A DNA stretch of 64,000 nt, from positions 496,001 to 560,000 of the forward strand of contig NZ_JACHWY010000002.1 in assembly GCF_014191715.1 (NCBI RefSeq). The letters are read 5' to 3'. This DNA is from Litorivivens lipolytica (GTDB lineage Bacteria > Pseudomonadota > Gammaproteobacteria > Pseudomonadales > Spongiibacteraceae). How positions within the stretch are numbered: the first letter of the stretch is position 1; the number at the start of each line of letters is the position of its first letter. The notes beneath the pieces were generated by a model, which saw only the letters and a list, made by a program, of their open reading frames with translations, was not told the origin of the DNA and searched no databases. The position numbers and the translations under genes were made by a program. Below, in pieces: positions 26,582-35,379 of this stretch.

Positions 26582-27217
26582 GTGACTCAGACGACCTCGA
26601 CTACAGCTCCACAGCAAAGCCGTCGCGTGACGCTGGCGATGACCGGCGCCTCGGGAGCGCCTTATGGTCTGCGTCTCTTGGAGTGTTTGCTGGCGCAGCA
26701 GGTGGAAGTACATTTTATGATTTCCAAGGCGGCGCTGATGGTGCTGGCTACGGAAACTGAGTTCGCCCTGCCAGACAAAACAGCGCCAATGGCGCGCAAA
26801 TTGCGCGAGCAGTTTGGCGCCAGCGAGGAGCAGCTCAAAGTGTATGGTCGCGAGGACTGGATGGCACCGGTTGCCTCCGGCTCTGGCGCACCTTCGGCTA
26901 TGGTGATCTGCCCCTGTAGTACCGGCACGCTTTCTGCCATCGCCACGGGTGCCAGCAACAACCTGATTGAACGCGCAGCAGATGTTGCGCTCAAAGAGCG
27001 TCGGCAGTTGATTGTGGTGCCGCGCGAAACGCCGCTATCGAGTATTCACCTGCAAAACATGCTGACCTTGAGCCGGGCCGGCGTGACGGTGATGCCCGCC
27101 AGCCCCGGCTACTATCACAAACCCCAGTCGGTCAGTGATATGGTCGATTTCATGGTCGCTCGGGTGCTAGATCACCTCGGATTGGAACAGACTCTCGTCC
27201 CGCGCTGGGGCGAATAA
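26582..27217 (+). CDS. ubiX: Flavin prenyltransferase UbiX
   Basis: 211 residues from a GTG start 1 bp after mpl; coupling may compensate for the weak ribosome site. The first about 15 residues are non-conserved, then [17 protein letters not shown] marks the flavin-binding fold; [25 protein letters not shown] and [15 protein letters not shown] are the UbiX blocks. It makes prenylated FMN for the UbiD decarboxylase in ubiquinone synthesis. Confidence 0.95.
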   Translation: MTQTTSTTAPQQSRRVTLAMTGASGAPYGLRLLECLLAQQVEVHFMISKAALMVLATETEFALPDKTAPMARKLREQFGASEEQLKVYGREDWMAPVASGSGAPSAMVICPCSTGTLSAIATGASNNLIERAADVALKERRQLIVVPRETPLSSIHLQNMLTLSRAGVTVMPASPGYYHKPQSVSDMVDFMVARVLDHLGLEQTLVPRWGE

Positions 27218-27253
27218 CCGCGCTTGCGGGAACAACACAATAAGGAAAACGGA

Positions 27254-29782
27254 ATGCGTAGTGCTTTTATGGCGGTATACGAGCGCGTGATCATGCGACG
27301 CCCCTTGCTTGCACTGTTAGCAGTGCTGGCGCTGATTGGTGGTCTGGCGAGCTTTTTGCCAAACCTCAAACTGGATGCGTCTTCCGATTCGCTGGTGCTG
27401 GAGGGCGACAACTCCCTCAAGTTTTTCCGCGAAATCAACAAGCGCTTTGAAACTGAAGAGTTTCTGCTGGTGGTGTATCAGCCCGATGGCGAGCTGATGT
27501 CCGATCACACCCTGAGCGAATTGAGCCGCTTGCGCGATGAGCTGGCAGCGCTGCCCATGGTGTCGTCGGTGGTATCCATTCTCGATGTGCCCCTGCTCGA
27601 CAGCCCGCGCGTTAGCCTGACGGAAGTGGCATCGGGCAAGATTCCCATGCTCAAGCATGAAGACACGGATCGCGAGCTGGCACTGAAGGAGCTTTCGACC
27701 AGCCCCCTTTATAAGTCTCTACTGACCAGCACCGACGGCACTACCACCGGCTTGCAGGTGAATATCAAGCGTGACGAAACCTATGCCCGCCTGCTGGAAA
27801 ATCGCGAGCGCCTGAAAGAAAAGCGTGCCGAGTCCGGCCTGACACCGCTGGAAGAGCGTGAACTCGAAGTGGCCGAAGCCGAGTTTCAGGACTACCTGCC
27901 GAAAACCCAGGCCGCCATGACTGAGCTGGTGGAGAGTGTTCGCAGCATTCTCGATAAATACCGCGATGACGCCACGCTCTACCTCGGTGGGGTGCCGATG
28001 ATTGCGGCCGACATGATTGCCTTTGTACAGAGCGATCTGGTGGTGTTCGGTACCGGTATTATCCTTTTTATTATTTTGCTGCTGGTGGTGATTTTCCGCA
28101 GTGTGGTGTGGACCTTGCTGCCGCTCGCGACCTGTGTGTTATCAGCTGTCTTCATGCTCGGCCTGCTGGCCATGCTCGACTGGCGCATGACGGTTATTTC
28201 CTCGAACTTTGTGGCTCTGCTGCTGATTATTACGCTGTCGATATCTATTCATTTGGTGGTGCGCTATCGAGAACTTGCGGCTAATAACGCCAACTGGGAT
28301 CAACAGACTCTGGTGGCCACCACCGTACAGCAGATGGCCAAGCCCTGCTTTTATACGGCCCTGACTACACTGGTGGCCTTTATGTCGCTGGTAGTCAGCG
28401 GTATTCGTCCAGTGATTGATTTTGGCTGGATGATGACCATCGGCGTTGTTGTAGCACTGGTGCTGACCTTTATTGTGTTGCCGACGGTATTGCTGCTGAT
28501 CAACAAGCCTCTGCGCTCGGCGGATGCGGATAACAGCAAAGGCTTTACCCTGCGTTTTGCCTCTGTGGCAGAGCATCATGCGGGTCTTATTTCTCTGGTG
28601 GCGGGCGTTCTCTTTGTGGGCAGTCTGTGGGGTATTTCCCAGCTCAAGGTCGAAAACCGCTTTATAGATTACTTCGACGAAAACACCGAAATCTACCAAG
28701 GCATGGAAACCATCGACGCCAAACTCGGTGGCACCATTCCGCTCGATATCATTATCAACGCGCCTGAACAGGAAGACATCGCGGAAGAGTTCAGCGACGA
28801 CTTTGCTGACGATTTCGGTGACGACTTCAATGATGATTTTGGCGACGATTTCGGAGATGACTTTGGTGACGGCAAGCCGGCTGCCAAATCTTCGCACTGG
28901 TTTACCATCGCCGGTTTGGAACGGATCAAGTCGGTTCACGACTATGTGGATAGCCTTGATGAAACCGGTAAGGTGCTGTCGCTGGCCACACCCTATGAGT
29001 TGGTAAAAATGATCATGGGTGAAGGCATCGACGACCTGCAACTGGCCTTGGTGCAGCGTTCACTGCCTGCGGATATTAAGCAGATCGTGGTGGATCCCTA
29101 TCTGGCTACCGAAACGGATCAGGCGCGTATTTCTGTGCGAGTAATGGAAACCAGCCACAGCCTGCAGCGGGCCGAGCTTCTAGAAGAGATCCGCACGCAC
29201 TTGATTGAGGATATGGGCTTTGCCGAGGATCAGGTGCAACTGACCGGCATGCTGGTGCTCTACAACAACATGCTGCAAAGCCTGTATACCTCGCAGATTC
29301 TGACCTTGGCGGCGGTGTTTGTCGCGATTCTGGTGATGTTCTTGGTCTTGTTCCAGTCCTTGAGCTTGGCACTGATTGCACTGGCGCCGAATCTGCTGGC
29401 GGCCGGTGCGGTGCTGGGTGGTATGGGTTTGTTCGGCATTCCGCTGGATATGATGACCATTACCATTGCGGCCATCACTGTGGGTATCGGGGTGGATCAC
29501 GCGATTCACTACGTGCACCGCTTTAAAACCGAGTTCCCGAACGATCGTAATTACCTCGCAACCATGTACCGCTGCCACGGCAGTATTGGCAAGGCCATGT
29601 ACTACACCTCGGTGATTATCATTTTCGGTTTCTCGATTTTGGCCCTGTCCAACTTTACGCCGAGTATCTACTTTGGCTTGCTGACCGGTGCGGCTATGCT
29701 GGCAGCGCTGATGGGCTCTATGCTGCTGTTGCCGCGTTTGATCATCTTCTTCAAGCCGCTGGGTAAAGAAGCCGATGGCTGA
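27254..29782 (+). CDS. RND superfamily exporter (MMPL/SSD type) with DDFx repeat insert
   Basis: 842 residues from ATG 27254 (ribosome site AAGGAA; a TTG upstream lacks one). Two MMPL halves, each with one helix, a periplasmic domain and five clustered helices, as in hydrophobe/amphiphile exporters. The first periplasmic domain contains the coiled stretch ENRERLKEKRAESGLTPLEEREL. The second carries an acidic insert of six DDFx repeats at 515-538. Family members move lipids, hopanoids or sterol-like molecules; the substrate here is unknown. It overlaps the LON-domain gene by 8 bp. Confidence 0.9.
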   Translation: MRSAFMAVYERVIMRRPLLALLAVLALIGGLASFLPNLKLDASSDSLVLEGDNSLKFFREINKRFETEEFLLVVYQPDGELMSDHTLSELSRLRDELAALPMVSSVVSILDVPLLDSPRVSLTEVASGKIPMLKHEDTDRELALKELSTSPLYKSLLTSTDGTTTGLQVNIKRDETYARLLENRERLKEKRAESGLTPLEERELEVAEAEFQDYLPKTQAAMTELVESVRSILDKYRDDATLYLGGVPMIAADMIAFVQSDLVVFGTGIILFIILLLVVIFRSVVWTLLPLATCVLSAVFMLGLLAMLDWRMTVISSNFVALLLIITLSISIHLVVRYRELAANNANWDQQTLVATTVQQMAKPCFYTALTTLVAFMSLVVSGIRPVIDFGWMMTIGVVVALVLTFIVLPTVLLLINKPLRSADADNSKGFTLRFASVAEHHAGLISLVAGVLFVGSLWGISQLKVENRFIDYFDENTEIYQGMETIDAKLGGTIPLDIIINAPEQEDIAEEFSDDFADDFGDDFNDDFGDDFGDDFGDGKPAAKSSHWFTIAGLERIKSVHDYVDSLDETGKVLSLATPYELVKMIMGEGIDDLQLALVQRSLPADIKQIVVDPYLATETDQARISVRVMETSHSLQRAELLEEIRTHLIEDMGFAEDQVQLTGMLVLYNNMLQSLYTSQILTLAAVFVAILVMFLVLFQSLSLALIALAPNLLAAGAVLGGMGLFGIPLDMMTITIAAITVGIGVDHAIHYVHRFKTEFPNDRNYLATMYRCHGSIGKAMYYTSVIIIFGFSILALSNFTPSIYFGLLTGAAMLAALMGSMLLLPRLIIFFKPLGKEADG
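28796..28867 (+). repeat. Six tandem 12-bp units encoding DDFx
   Basis: Six in-frame copies encode DDFA, DDFG, DDFN, DDFG, DDFG, DDFG within the exporter. Codons vary silently (GAC/GAT, TTC/TTT), so the amino-acid pattern seems to be kept while the DNA diverges. The unit resembles acidic calcium-binding repeats only in composition. Confidence 0.92.
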
Positions 29783-30368
29783 TCGGGAAGTCGCCTTGTT
29801 CCCACTGGGCACGGTGCTTATGCCCGGTGGGCGTCTGTCCTTGCAGATTTTCGAGCAGCGCTATCTGACGCTGGTGCGTCGTGCCATGAAGGGCGAGACT
29901 GAATTTGGCGTTGTGTTGCTGACACAGGGGCGAGAAGTGGGTCGCCCCGGCGTGAATACCCGCTTTGAACAAACCGCAGTATCTGCGCAGATTGTGGATT
30001 GGGATTCCCTGCAAAACGGCTTGCTGGGCATTGTGATCGAGGGTGGGCAACGCTTTAGCATCGGTAATTCACGTCAACAGGAAGACGGCCTTTGGCTCTG
30101 TGACGCGAGCTTTTGGGACGACGAGCCCGAGGTTCCCCTGCCGGAAGAACACGCAGAATGGACAGCCTTGCTGCAGCGATTGGCTGAACACCCCCATGTG
30201 CAGCGTTTGGGCATTGAGGTGGAAACTCGCGACGCGACGCGTTTGAGTAACCAGCTCGCCCAGCTGCTGCCCTTGCCGGAAAGCGATCGCTACGAATTGC
30301 TGACTTTACGCGATCCCATAGACCGTCTGGACGCCATTCACGATCTGCTCAGCCAATACGAAGAATAA
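29775..30368 (+). CDS. LON substrate-binding (N-terminal) domain protein
   Basis: 197 residues. It matches the stand-alone LON N-terminal domain family: VALFPLGTVLMPGGRLSLQIFEQRYLTLVRRAM at the start, then a helical second half. It has no ATPase or protease domain, so it is not Lon. Function is unknown; the domain binds unfolded substrates in Lon. Its ATG lies inside the end of the exporter gene (8-bp overlap), so the two are coupled. Convergent with the TonB receptor gene, 9 bp apart. Confidence 0.9.
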   Translation: MADREVALFPLGTVLMPGGRLSLQIFEQRYLTLVRRAMKGETEFGVVLLTQGREVGRPGVNTRFEQTAVSAQIVDWDSLQNGLLGIVIEGGQRFSIGNSRQQEDGLWLCDASFWDDEPEVPLPEEHAEWTALLQRLAEHPHVQRLGIEVETRDATRLSNQLAQLLPLPESDRYELLTLRDPIDRLDAIHDLLSQYEE

Positions 30369-30377
30369 GTAACGGCG

Positions 30378-32810
30378 CTAGAAGCGATAACTCGCCTCCA
30401 CACCCCAGCTTTTCGGTGGCCCGGAAAGAAAATAGGTGTAGCCAAAGGAGGCCTGCAAATCGATGGCGTAGTAGTCGTATTCCACGTCTTCGATATTTTT
30501 CACAAAGGCGGCCAGGCTGTAGCGGTCATCTGCAGAGAACCAGCTCAGGCGCGCATTGAGCAGGTGGTAGGCATCCTGTTTGGTCGCTTCGTATTCCGCG
30601 TCATCGTTGTAGGCGCTAAACCACTGTTTGCTCTGATAGGACCCATTAACGTTGAGGGAGAGGTAGCCGTAGTCGGTGACCAGCACATCCCAGTCCACGG
30701 AGATATTAAAGTTCACATCCGGTGCTGAGATCAGATCGTTGCCGGCGAGATCCACCTGATCCTCGGGGTTGGCCAAGGTGGTGGTGTCGGCGAGCATAAG
30801 CTCCTTGTATTCAGTATCGAGCAGGCCAACGCCGGCATTCAGGAACAGGCGTTGACTGATCTGATATTGAAACTCTGCTTCCACCCCTTGAATCTCTGAG
30901 GCGCCGGCATTTTCCAGAAAGACGGAAATACCCACCACGTTGACAAATTGCTGGTCGGTGTAGTCGTAATAGAAGGCGGCAGCATTAAAGCGGGCGCGGC
31001 CATCGAGCAGGTCGGCTTTAACACCGATCTCATAGGCATCGATAAATTCAGGCCGGGCATAGGCCTCTTCCAAGTCGCGCTCAAGGTAGTACACGCCGCC
31101 GTTGTAGCTGCCGCTACGATAGCCGCGGCTGTAAGAGGCGTAGAGCAATATGTCCGGTGTCAGCGCATAGTCGGCGCCGAGTTTGCCTGTCCATTCCTTT
31201 TCAATGGCTTCCAGCGGATCCTGGGATTCCAGTGTGTAATCGCCGTGGGTGTATCCGGGGGTGCCGCTGCAAGCACCGGGATTAGCCGCGCAATAGGCAA
31301 TCTGGTTAGGCGAAACAATAAGGGGCGTAAAAGCCTCGTCGCGGCCGGTGGAGTTGGCCGGCACCCAGGTGCCGATGGGGCTGCCATCGTAGCCGATTCG
31401 CGAAGTGTTGTAGTAGGGCATGTCGTTGCGATCTTCGGTATAGCGCATGCCCAGATCAATGCCGAAACGCTCGGTGGGCTCAAAGCGCACTTGGCCGTAG
31501 ACGGCGCGGCTGTCTTTTTCGGTGCGCAAGCGCTGATCTACACAGCCAAAGCCCACGAGGAAGGGGGCGAGGCCCGCGGTATCCGAGTTTTCTTCGCCCA
31601 CGCGCGTGTCTGGAAGGTCTTCAAAAATACAGTAGATATTCTGCAAGCCGAGATTTTCATAACCGTAGTAAACGCCGGCGATCAATTGAAAGGGACTCGC
31701 CCACTCACTGACAAAGCGCAGATCCTGGCTGTAGTAAACCGTGTCGGATGACCAGTCGATCTCCAGCAAACGCAGGGGTGAACCGTCTGTGTTGGCATCC
31801 TGAAAATACTGAGCGTCGCCGTAGGAGCTGACTGAGACGATAGAGAAGGTCTCGTAGTTCATTGTCACGTTCAGCACGGCGGTGTCGGTAGTGGTAATCA
31901 ATGGCCCCATCTTGTTGGACTCGATTTCGTGAAAGTCGAGGTCTTCATGGGGGCGCGAGTAACCGGTGTAATCGATAAAGCCATTGGAGTTGGCGGTACT
32001 GGAGGTATTGCGGATGTCCACGCCCGGCTCATTGCGCACTTGCGCGGTATTGGCGTCATTTTCGGTGCGGGTGACCTTGAGAATGGCCGTGGTGTTGTCA
32101 TTGATCGCCCAGTTCAAGGCCAGTCGGCCACCGCGAGTATCGGTCTGGGCACCGTTGGCGCCGCCGAGGGGATTTTCCTGATAGCCGTCATCCTTTTTGA
32201 ACATCAGTGCAACCCGCGCGGACAGGGTCCCGGGTAGCACAGTGCCTTCCACAGCAGCTTCAGCCACGGTAGCGTCATAGGAACCGACGCCAGCGCGAAT
32301 ACGTCCATTGAAAGGGGTGTCAATCTCCGGTGTGCGGGTAATCATGTTGATGGCGCCACCGGTGGTGTTTTTGCCGTAAAGCGTCCCCTGCGGCCCGCGC
32401 AGTACCTCAAGTCGCTCCAGATCAAAGAAGTTGGCACCGTGGGAGTAAACCGCAGGCTGGTAGGCCTCATCCACGTAAACGCCAATGGGGCTGGCCTGAT
32501 TGGAGTTGTAGTCCGACATGCTCACGCCGCGGATGGCAAAAATGGGCTGCACCTCGCCGTAGGGGCCGCTGACTTGCATATTGGGCACCTGCGCACCCAC
32601 ATCATTGGTGCTTTCCACGCCAAACTTTTCTATCGCATTTCCGGTAAAGCCGGTGATGGCAACGGGGATATCCTGAGTGCTTTCGCTGCGGCGCTGGGCC
32701 GTGACGATGACTTCCTCCAGCACCTGAGCCGTGGGCTGGCCTGAGCTGGAGCTAAGTGGAGCAAACACTGATGCGGACAAAACGCAGGCCGGAATCAGGT
32801 ATTTTTTCAT
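30378..32810 (-). CDS. TonB-dependent outer-membrane receptor
   Basis: 810 residues. Signal peptide 1-24, then the EEVIVTAQRR segment typical of these receptors, plug domain about 40-160 (DIPVAITGFTG...IRGVS), and a 22-strand barrel ending in the aromatic WGVEASYRF. It imports a substrate across the outer membrane using TonB energy. The receptor class is common for siderophores, sterols, plant and algal metabolites. It is divergent from a hydrolase lipoprotein, which suggests that both act on one ester-like or peptide-like nutrient; that link is inference. Confidence 0.93.
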   Translation of the reverse strand: MKKYLIPACVLSASVFAPLSSSSGQPTAQVLEEVIVTAQRRSESTQDIPVAITGFTGNAIEKFGVESTNDVGAQVPNMQVSGPYGEVQPIFAIRGVSMSDYNSNQASPIGVYVDEAYQPAVYSHGANFFDLERLEVLRGPQGTLYGKNTTGGAINMITRTPEIDTPFNGRIRAGVGSYDATVAEAAVEGTVLPGTLSARVALMFKKDDGYQENPLGGANGAQTDTRGGRLALNWAINDNTTAILKVTRTENDANTAQVRNEPGVDIRNTSSTANSNGFIDYTGYSRPHEDLDFHEIESNKMGPLITTTDTAVLNVTMNYETFSIVSVSSYGDAQYFQDANTDGSPLRLLEIDWSSDTVYYSQDLRFVSEWASPFQLIAGVYYGYENLGLQNIYCIFEDLPDTRVGEENSDTAGLAPFLVGFGCVDQRLRTEKDSRAVYGQVRFEPTERFGIDLGMRYTEDRNDMPYYNTSRIGYDGSPIGTWVPANSTGRDEAFTPLIVSPNQIAYCAANPGACSGTPGYTHGDYTLESQDPLEAIEKEWTGKLGADYALTPDILLYASYSRGYRSGSYNGGVYYLERDLEEAYARPEFIDAYEIGVKADLLDGRARFNAAAFYYDYTDQQFVNVVGISVFLENAGASEIQGVEAEFQYQISQRLFLNAGVGLLDTEYKELMLADTTTLANPEDQVDLAGNDLISAPDVNFNISVDWDVLVTDYGYLSLNVNGSYQSKQWFSAYNDDAEYEATKQDAYHLLNARLSWFSADDRYSLAAFVKNIEDVEYDYYAIDLQASFGYTYFLSGPPKSWGVEASYRF

Positions 32811-32925
32811 GGTTATCCCCTTGCCGGTTTAAGGTTATACAGGCCTTAACTTACTGACCTGACGGTTTTTTATCAATTGCGGGCGGGTTTCCACGAGCGG
32901 AAATTAAAAAATCCGCTTAGGGGGT

Positions 32926-32935
32926 ATACGCGTAT
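32926..32935. promoter_or_regulatory. Possible operator between receptor and hydrolase genes
   Basis: ATACGCGTAT is a perfect 10-bp palindrome in the 199-bp divergent region (32811-33009). It is short, so chance is not excluded. Confidence 0.25.
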
Positions 32936-33009
32936 GTACTAAGTTCGGATGTCAACAGGGTAGACCATCCTGTTAGACTGTGTCAGGTGTAAACATAGTG
33001 AGAAATAGC

Positions 33010-35106
33010 ATGCCTGTAGTTCGTATTGTGAAGGCCTTGTTGGTCCTGCCTGCCGTTGTGATTCTCAGCGCCTGCAATGACAGTAGTTCATCGGATTCGC
33101 CTGAGCCAGTAACGGCATCCAGTGTCCCCGTAGTTACCGCGCCGCCGCCGACTCTCCAGTGTGATGAATCTGAGCGATTGCCCCGGGATGAGGAGGTTCG
33201 GGTTGTTAAGGTCACCAACAACTTACGGAACGTATACGATACGGACAATTATGATTTCGATCTCCTTGAGATTGACAGCACCACCTTTGAAGTGAGCATT
33301 GCCCTACCAGAGCGCTGCCCCGGTGATCGGTTTCCGGTGGTTATTGACTCTCACGGCTACGGCGGGGAACTGTCGGGCGAGATTGATGAAGACGGTGTTG
33401 TAGATGAGACGGCACACTTTCCTCAGATTCGGGATCTGTTTCGGACCCTCCCTCATTTTGGTTACGTCGCAGTTTCCTTTAACCAGCGCGGCCACGGCGA
33501 ATCCCAGCCGGATAACGGTGGTGGTCTGGCGCGAGTAATGGATCCTCAAGCCGAAACGCAAGATGCGATTCGCTTGCTCGACTGGCTGGCTGAAAATGCG
33601 GCGACTTACAGTATCTACACTGAAGACGACACCGGCATTGCCAATGACTTTCGTGTCGGCCTGATCGGCTACAGCTACGGCGGAGGTTGGCAGTTCGCGC
33701 TTGCCCAGTTGGACAAACGTGTGGATACCATTGTGCCAGTAGGTACCTGGCACAGCCTGATTAATAGCCTCCTGCCGGGCGATGCTGTGAAGCTCTCATT
33801 TGATGGCTTGCTTTGCCTGTTTGCCGAAGGTACGGGTGGCCCGGACAATCCCGACGTTACCAATACTCCTGCGGTTGAGGATATGTGCGATCTGATTGGC
33901 TACAGAAGTGCTGAGGCCAATTTCATTCGTACGAAAGATGATTTGATGAGCCGGCTGGAGAACGATCATGGCTACAAGCGTGATGTGGTGCTGCAGATGT
34001 TTAACCGCCATATGCGTCATTTCCAGAATCAAAATGGTAAAGGGCCCTGGTGCGATACAGATCGCCCCGGCTGCACTGATACCAGCACCTTTGTAGCACG
34101 CAACGTTCCTACCTTGCTGATTCAGGGCAACCGCGATGTACTCTTTAACATGACCGAGGCGTATTGGAACTACAAGTTCCTGTCTTCGCTGGGCGATCAA
34201 AAAGTGGCAGTGCTTACCAATGAGGGCGGTCATATGAACCCCCTCGATAACCTGTATGAAGGCGACTCCCATTGCGGCGACGTTGACGGCCTTGAGGTAA
34301 TTCGCAAGTGGTTTGCTTATTATCTCAAGGGCGAAAGCTCGGAGGACTACGAGAACCTGTCTACCGTATGTATCTCGGTGGCGGATACCGATGATGCGCA
34401 TAAAGCACAGGCCCAGGGGTTGTTACTCGATGATTTCCCCAAAGGTAGCCAGAGCGTGGCAACCGGTGGCGTGCCCACACGGCTGGAAAGCGGCAGCATC
34501 AGCATTGGTGCCGGCAGCGGGGGAACTGACGTGGCAACGCCTGCGTTCCTAGAGGTATTCACTGTTCCGGAAAGTGCAGGCGATAACTACGTCCTTGCGG
34601 GAATCCCGAGCATCGATGAAATTACCGTTCAAAATGTCGAGGGCAACCCCAATACCGCGATCGCCTTCTTCGGCGTTGGTATTCAACGCGGGGTTCGCAA
34701 CATTCTGGTGGACGCTGAGGTGACTGGGCTGGTGGAAAACCCAGACTCAGGCGTGCCCTATACCGGTAATCCAAACGTCGTTGGTACCGACAGCTTTCTG
34801 TTGCCGGGAGTTGGCGAGCGCCTACAACCAGGGGATCGCGTAGGCTTGTTGTTTTATCAGCGACATGTGCAATTCAGCGCTGTGATCAGTGGTTCATCGG
34901 CCACCGGTGGCACAACCTTGGTACAGACCGCAGGGGGCGAACAGCTGCCGGTCGACCCTGTCGCATCCGCGGTCAACGCAGCGAATCCAGATATCAACGA
35001 GCCAAACCCCTATACCGTGCAGGTGCGCGGCATCGAATTGCCGATTTTTGACCTGCGTTTGCTGCCTGCCAACGCGCTCAGTCAAGGCCCGGAACCGGCT
35101 AACTGA
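33010..35106 (+). CDS. Large alpha/beta-hydrolase lipoprotein
   Basis: 698 residues from ATG 33010. Lipoprotein signal with lipobox LSAC, followed by an S-rich linker. Hydrolase core: oxyanion region VVIDSHGYGGE, nucleophile elbow GYSYGGG, acid IQGNRD, and histidine NEGGHMNPL, a complete triad. The C-terminal about 230 residues form a beta-rich domain reminiscent of CocE/NonD and X-Pro peptidase enzymes. Many cysteines suggest disulfides. It is anchored in a membrane facing the periplasm or surface. Divergent from the TonB receptor, so it may process what that receptor imports. Substrate unknown. Confidence 0.82.
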   Translation: MPVVRIVKALLVLPAVVILSACNDSSSSDSPEPVTASSVPVVTAPPPTLQCDESERLPRDEEVRVVKVTNNLRNVYDTDNYDFDLLEIDSTTFEVSIALPERCPGDRFPVVIDSHGYGGELSGEIDEDGVVDETAHFPQIRDLFRTLPHFGYVAVSFNQRGHGESQPDNGGGLARVMDPQAETQDAIRLLDWLAENAATYSIYTEDDTGIANDFRVGLIGYSYGGGWQFALAQLDKRVDTIVPVGTWHSLINSLLPGDAVKLSFDGLLCLFAEGTGGPDNPDVTNTPAVEDMCDLIGYRSAEANFIRTKDDLMSRLENDHGYKRDVVLQMFNRHMRHFQNQNGKGPWCDTDRPGCTDTSTFVARNVPTLLIQGNRDVLFNMTEAYWNYKFLSSLGDQKVAVLTNEGGHMNPLDNLYEGDSHCGDVDGLEVIRKWFAYYLKGESSEDYENLSTVCISVADTDDAHKAQAQGLLLDDFPKGSQSVATGGVPTRLESGSISIGAGSGGTDVATPAFLEVFTVPESAGDNYVLAGIPSIDEITVQNVEGNPNTAIAFFGVGIQRGVRNILVDAEVTGLVENPDSGVPYTGNPNVVGTDSFLLPGVGERLQPGDRVGLLFYQRHVQFSAVISGSSATGGTTLVQTAGGEQLPVDPVASAVNAANPDINEPNPYTVQVRGIELPIFDLRLLPANALSQGPEPAN

Positions 35107-35180
35107 GGGATTGTTGAGTCGGTCATAGGCCTTTGGTATAGTACCGCGCCTCGCCGATATGGCGAGGTTCGCGAGTCAAT

Positions 35181-35257
35181 CGGAGTGTAGCTCAGCTTGG
35201 TAGAGCACTGTCTTCGGGAGGCAGGGGTCGGAGGTTCAAATCCTCTCACTCCGACCA
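35181..35257 (+). tRNA. tRNA-Pro (CGG)
   Basis: A 77-nt cloverleaf: acceptor CGGAGTG/CACTCCG, D loop AGCTCAGCTTGGTAGAGC, anticodon stem CTGTC/GGCAG with loop TTCGGGA (anticodon CGG), T arm GGAGGTTCAAATCCTC, and encoded ACCA end. It closely resembles E. coli proK. Confidence 0.95.
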
Positions 35258-35295
35258 TTTTTAGATGGTCCAAAAGATACGGTTGACGCGGGTTT

Positions 35296-35325
35296 AAGAG
35301 GTTTTCGTTCAAGAAGCCTCTTTCC
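35296..35325 (+). terminator. Terminator after tRNA-Pro
   Basis: AAGAGGTTT (35296-35304) pairs, with one G-T wobble, with AAGCCTCTT (35314-35322), followed by T-rich sequence. Confidence 0.6.
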
Positions 35326-35379
35326 TTTTCCCTTCTGAAAAATGCCTAAGCCTTATAAGAAACGCGGTAGTCTCAGGGC

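Noticed and set aside
28796-28867. CRISPR-like short repeats
   Set aside because: Units are in-frame 12-mers with no spacers and translate to DDFx.
29525-29560. GAACGATCGTAA as a third copy of the lipase-region palindrome
   Set aside because: It lies inside the RND exporter coding sequence and lacks the flanks of the two intergenic copies.
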